The notes beneath the pieces were generated by a model. The model had not been told where the DNA came from. It searched no databases and saw only the letters and a program-made list of their open reading frames with translations. Of a stretch of 45,551 bases of DNA, positions 45,470 to 45,551 are shown piece by piece (positions within the stretch are counted from its first letter, which is position 1; each line of letters opens with the position of its first letter). This stretch comes from Planctomycetaceae bacterium (GTDB taxonomy: Bacteria > Planctomycetota > Planctomycetia > Planctomycetales > Planctomycetaceae). A program made the translations under genes and the position numbers. The stretch is taken from assembly GCA_020426505.1 (NCBI GenBank), contig JAGQPX010000142.1:1-45551 (forward strand), written 5' to 3'.

Positions 45470-45550
45470 AATTCTCATTGATAGACTGCCTTCATTTCTG
45501 ACAAGTGCCATGCTCACATCGCGCAGCAGGGTGAGCATGCCGTCGATGGT
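45398..45550 (-). CDS. Possible C-terminus of a gene entering from the right edge
   Basis: On the minus strand a frame beginning TIDGMLTLLRDVSMALVRNE has strong third-position G/C for its first 16 codons, as in the real genes here, then runs into the inverted-repeat element and stops at 45398. It may be a real gene whose end was altered by the repeat. Too short to identify. Confidence 0.3.
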   Translation of the reverse strand, partial: TIDGMLTLLRDVSMALVRNEGSLSMRIVGCVGVQPRCVQIARSTLNDTRP

Positions 45551-45551
45551 C

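Overview
The window looks like chromosome of a planctomycete (Planctomycetota). Evidence: a DUF1559 protein with a prepilin-type N-terminus, a secreted sulfatase, a DUF1080 protein, two secreted beta-helix proteins, many lipoproteins and signal-peptide proteins of unknown role, and an extremely cysteine-rich exported protein of the kind expected in a disulfide-linked planctomycete wall. The DNA is GC-rich by eye and most genes stand alone or in short operons on both strands. I see no rRNA, tRNA, CRISPR array, transposase or prophage.

Layout. 1-5.1 kb: 3'-truncated nrdA (minus) and amtB (plus) diverge from a 1-kb control region that holds paired NrdR boxes on a sigma70 promoter and a near-perfect sigma54 promoter. 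5.1-14.4 kb: secreted sulfatase with a HEAT-like tail, a coiled-coil membrane-anchored protein, a candidate small RNA, an alpha/beta hydrolase, the Cys-rich protein, a polytopic membrane protein, a parvulin and a small membrane protein. 14.6-19.6 kb: nadE, mazG and a beta-helix protein in series, facing a second beta-helix protein. 19.8-26.9 kb: alkB with a VOC gene, a MacB/FtsX-type ABC pair with His-rich loops, an aspartate aminotransferase, a PlsC-like acyltransferase and a TolB-like propeller.

26.9-29.0 kb is a compact minus-strand operon: antitoxin, RelE/ParE toxin, a Tsr3/DTW-like RNA acp-transferase and a DUF6159 membrane protein, the first three with overlapping stop/start codons. 29.1-31.7 kb: a METTL25-like methyltransferase and a galactonate dehydratase-like enolase-superfamily enzyme. 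31.7-34.5 kb: a DUF6891 protein, then ilvD overlapping a ParB-like gene that overlaps a 70-residue gene. 34.8-42.7 kb: envelope genes (DUF1559, lipoproteins, a thioredoxin-fold lipoprotein, DUF1080) and an assimilatory APS/PAPS reductase. 42.7-45.5 kb is a repeat-rich accessory islet of small unknown proteins and an ankyrin protein, with a duplicated intergenic module and several inverted-repeat elements.

Best leads: the antitoxin-toxin-Tsr3-like overlap chain, the roughly 30 % cysteine protein with its structured 3' region, a promoter-plus-terminator small-RNA candidate at 8.67-8.86 kb, the NrdR and sigma54 control sites, and the hairpin repeat families.
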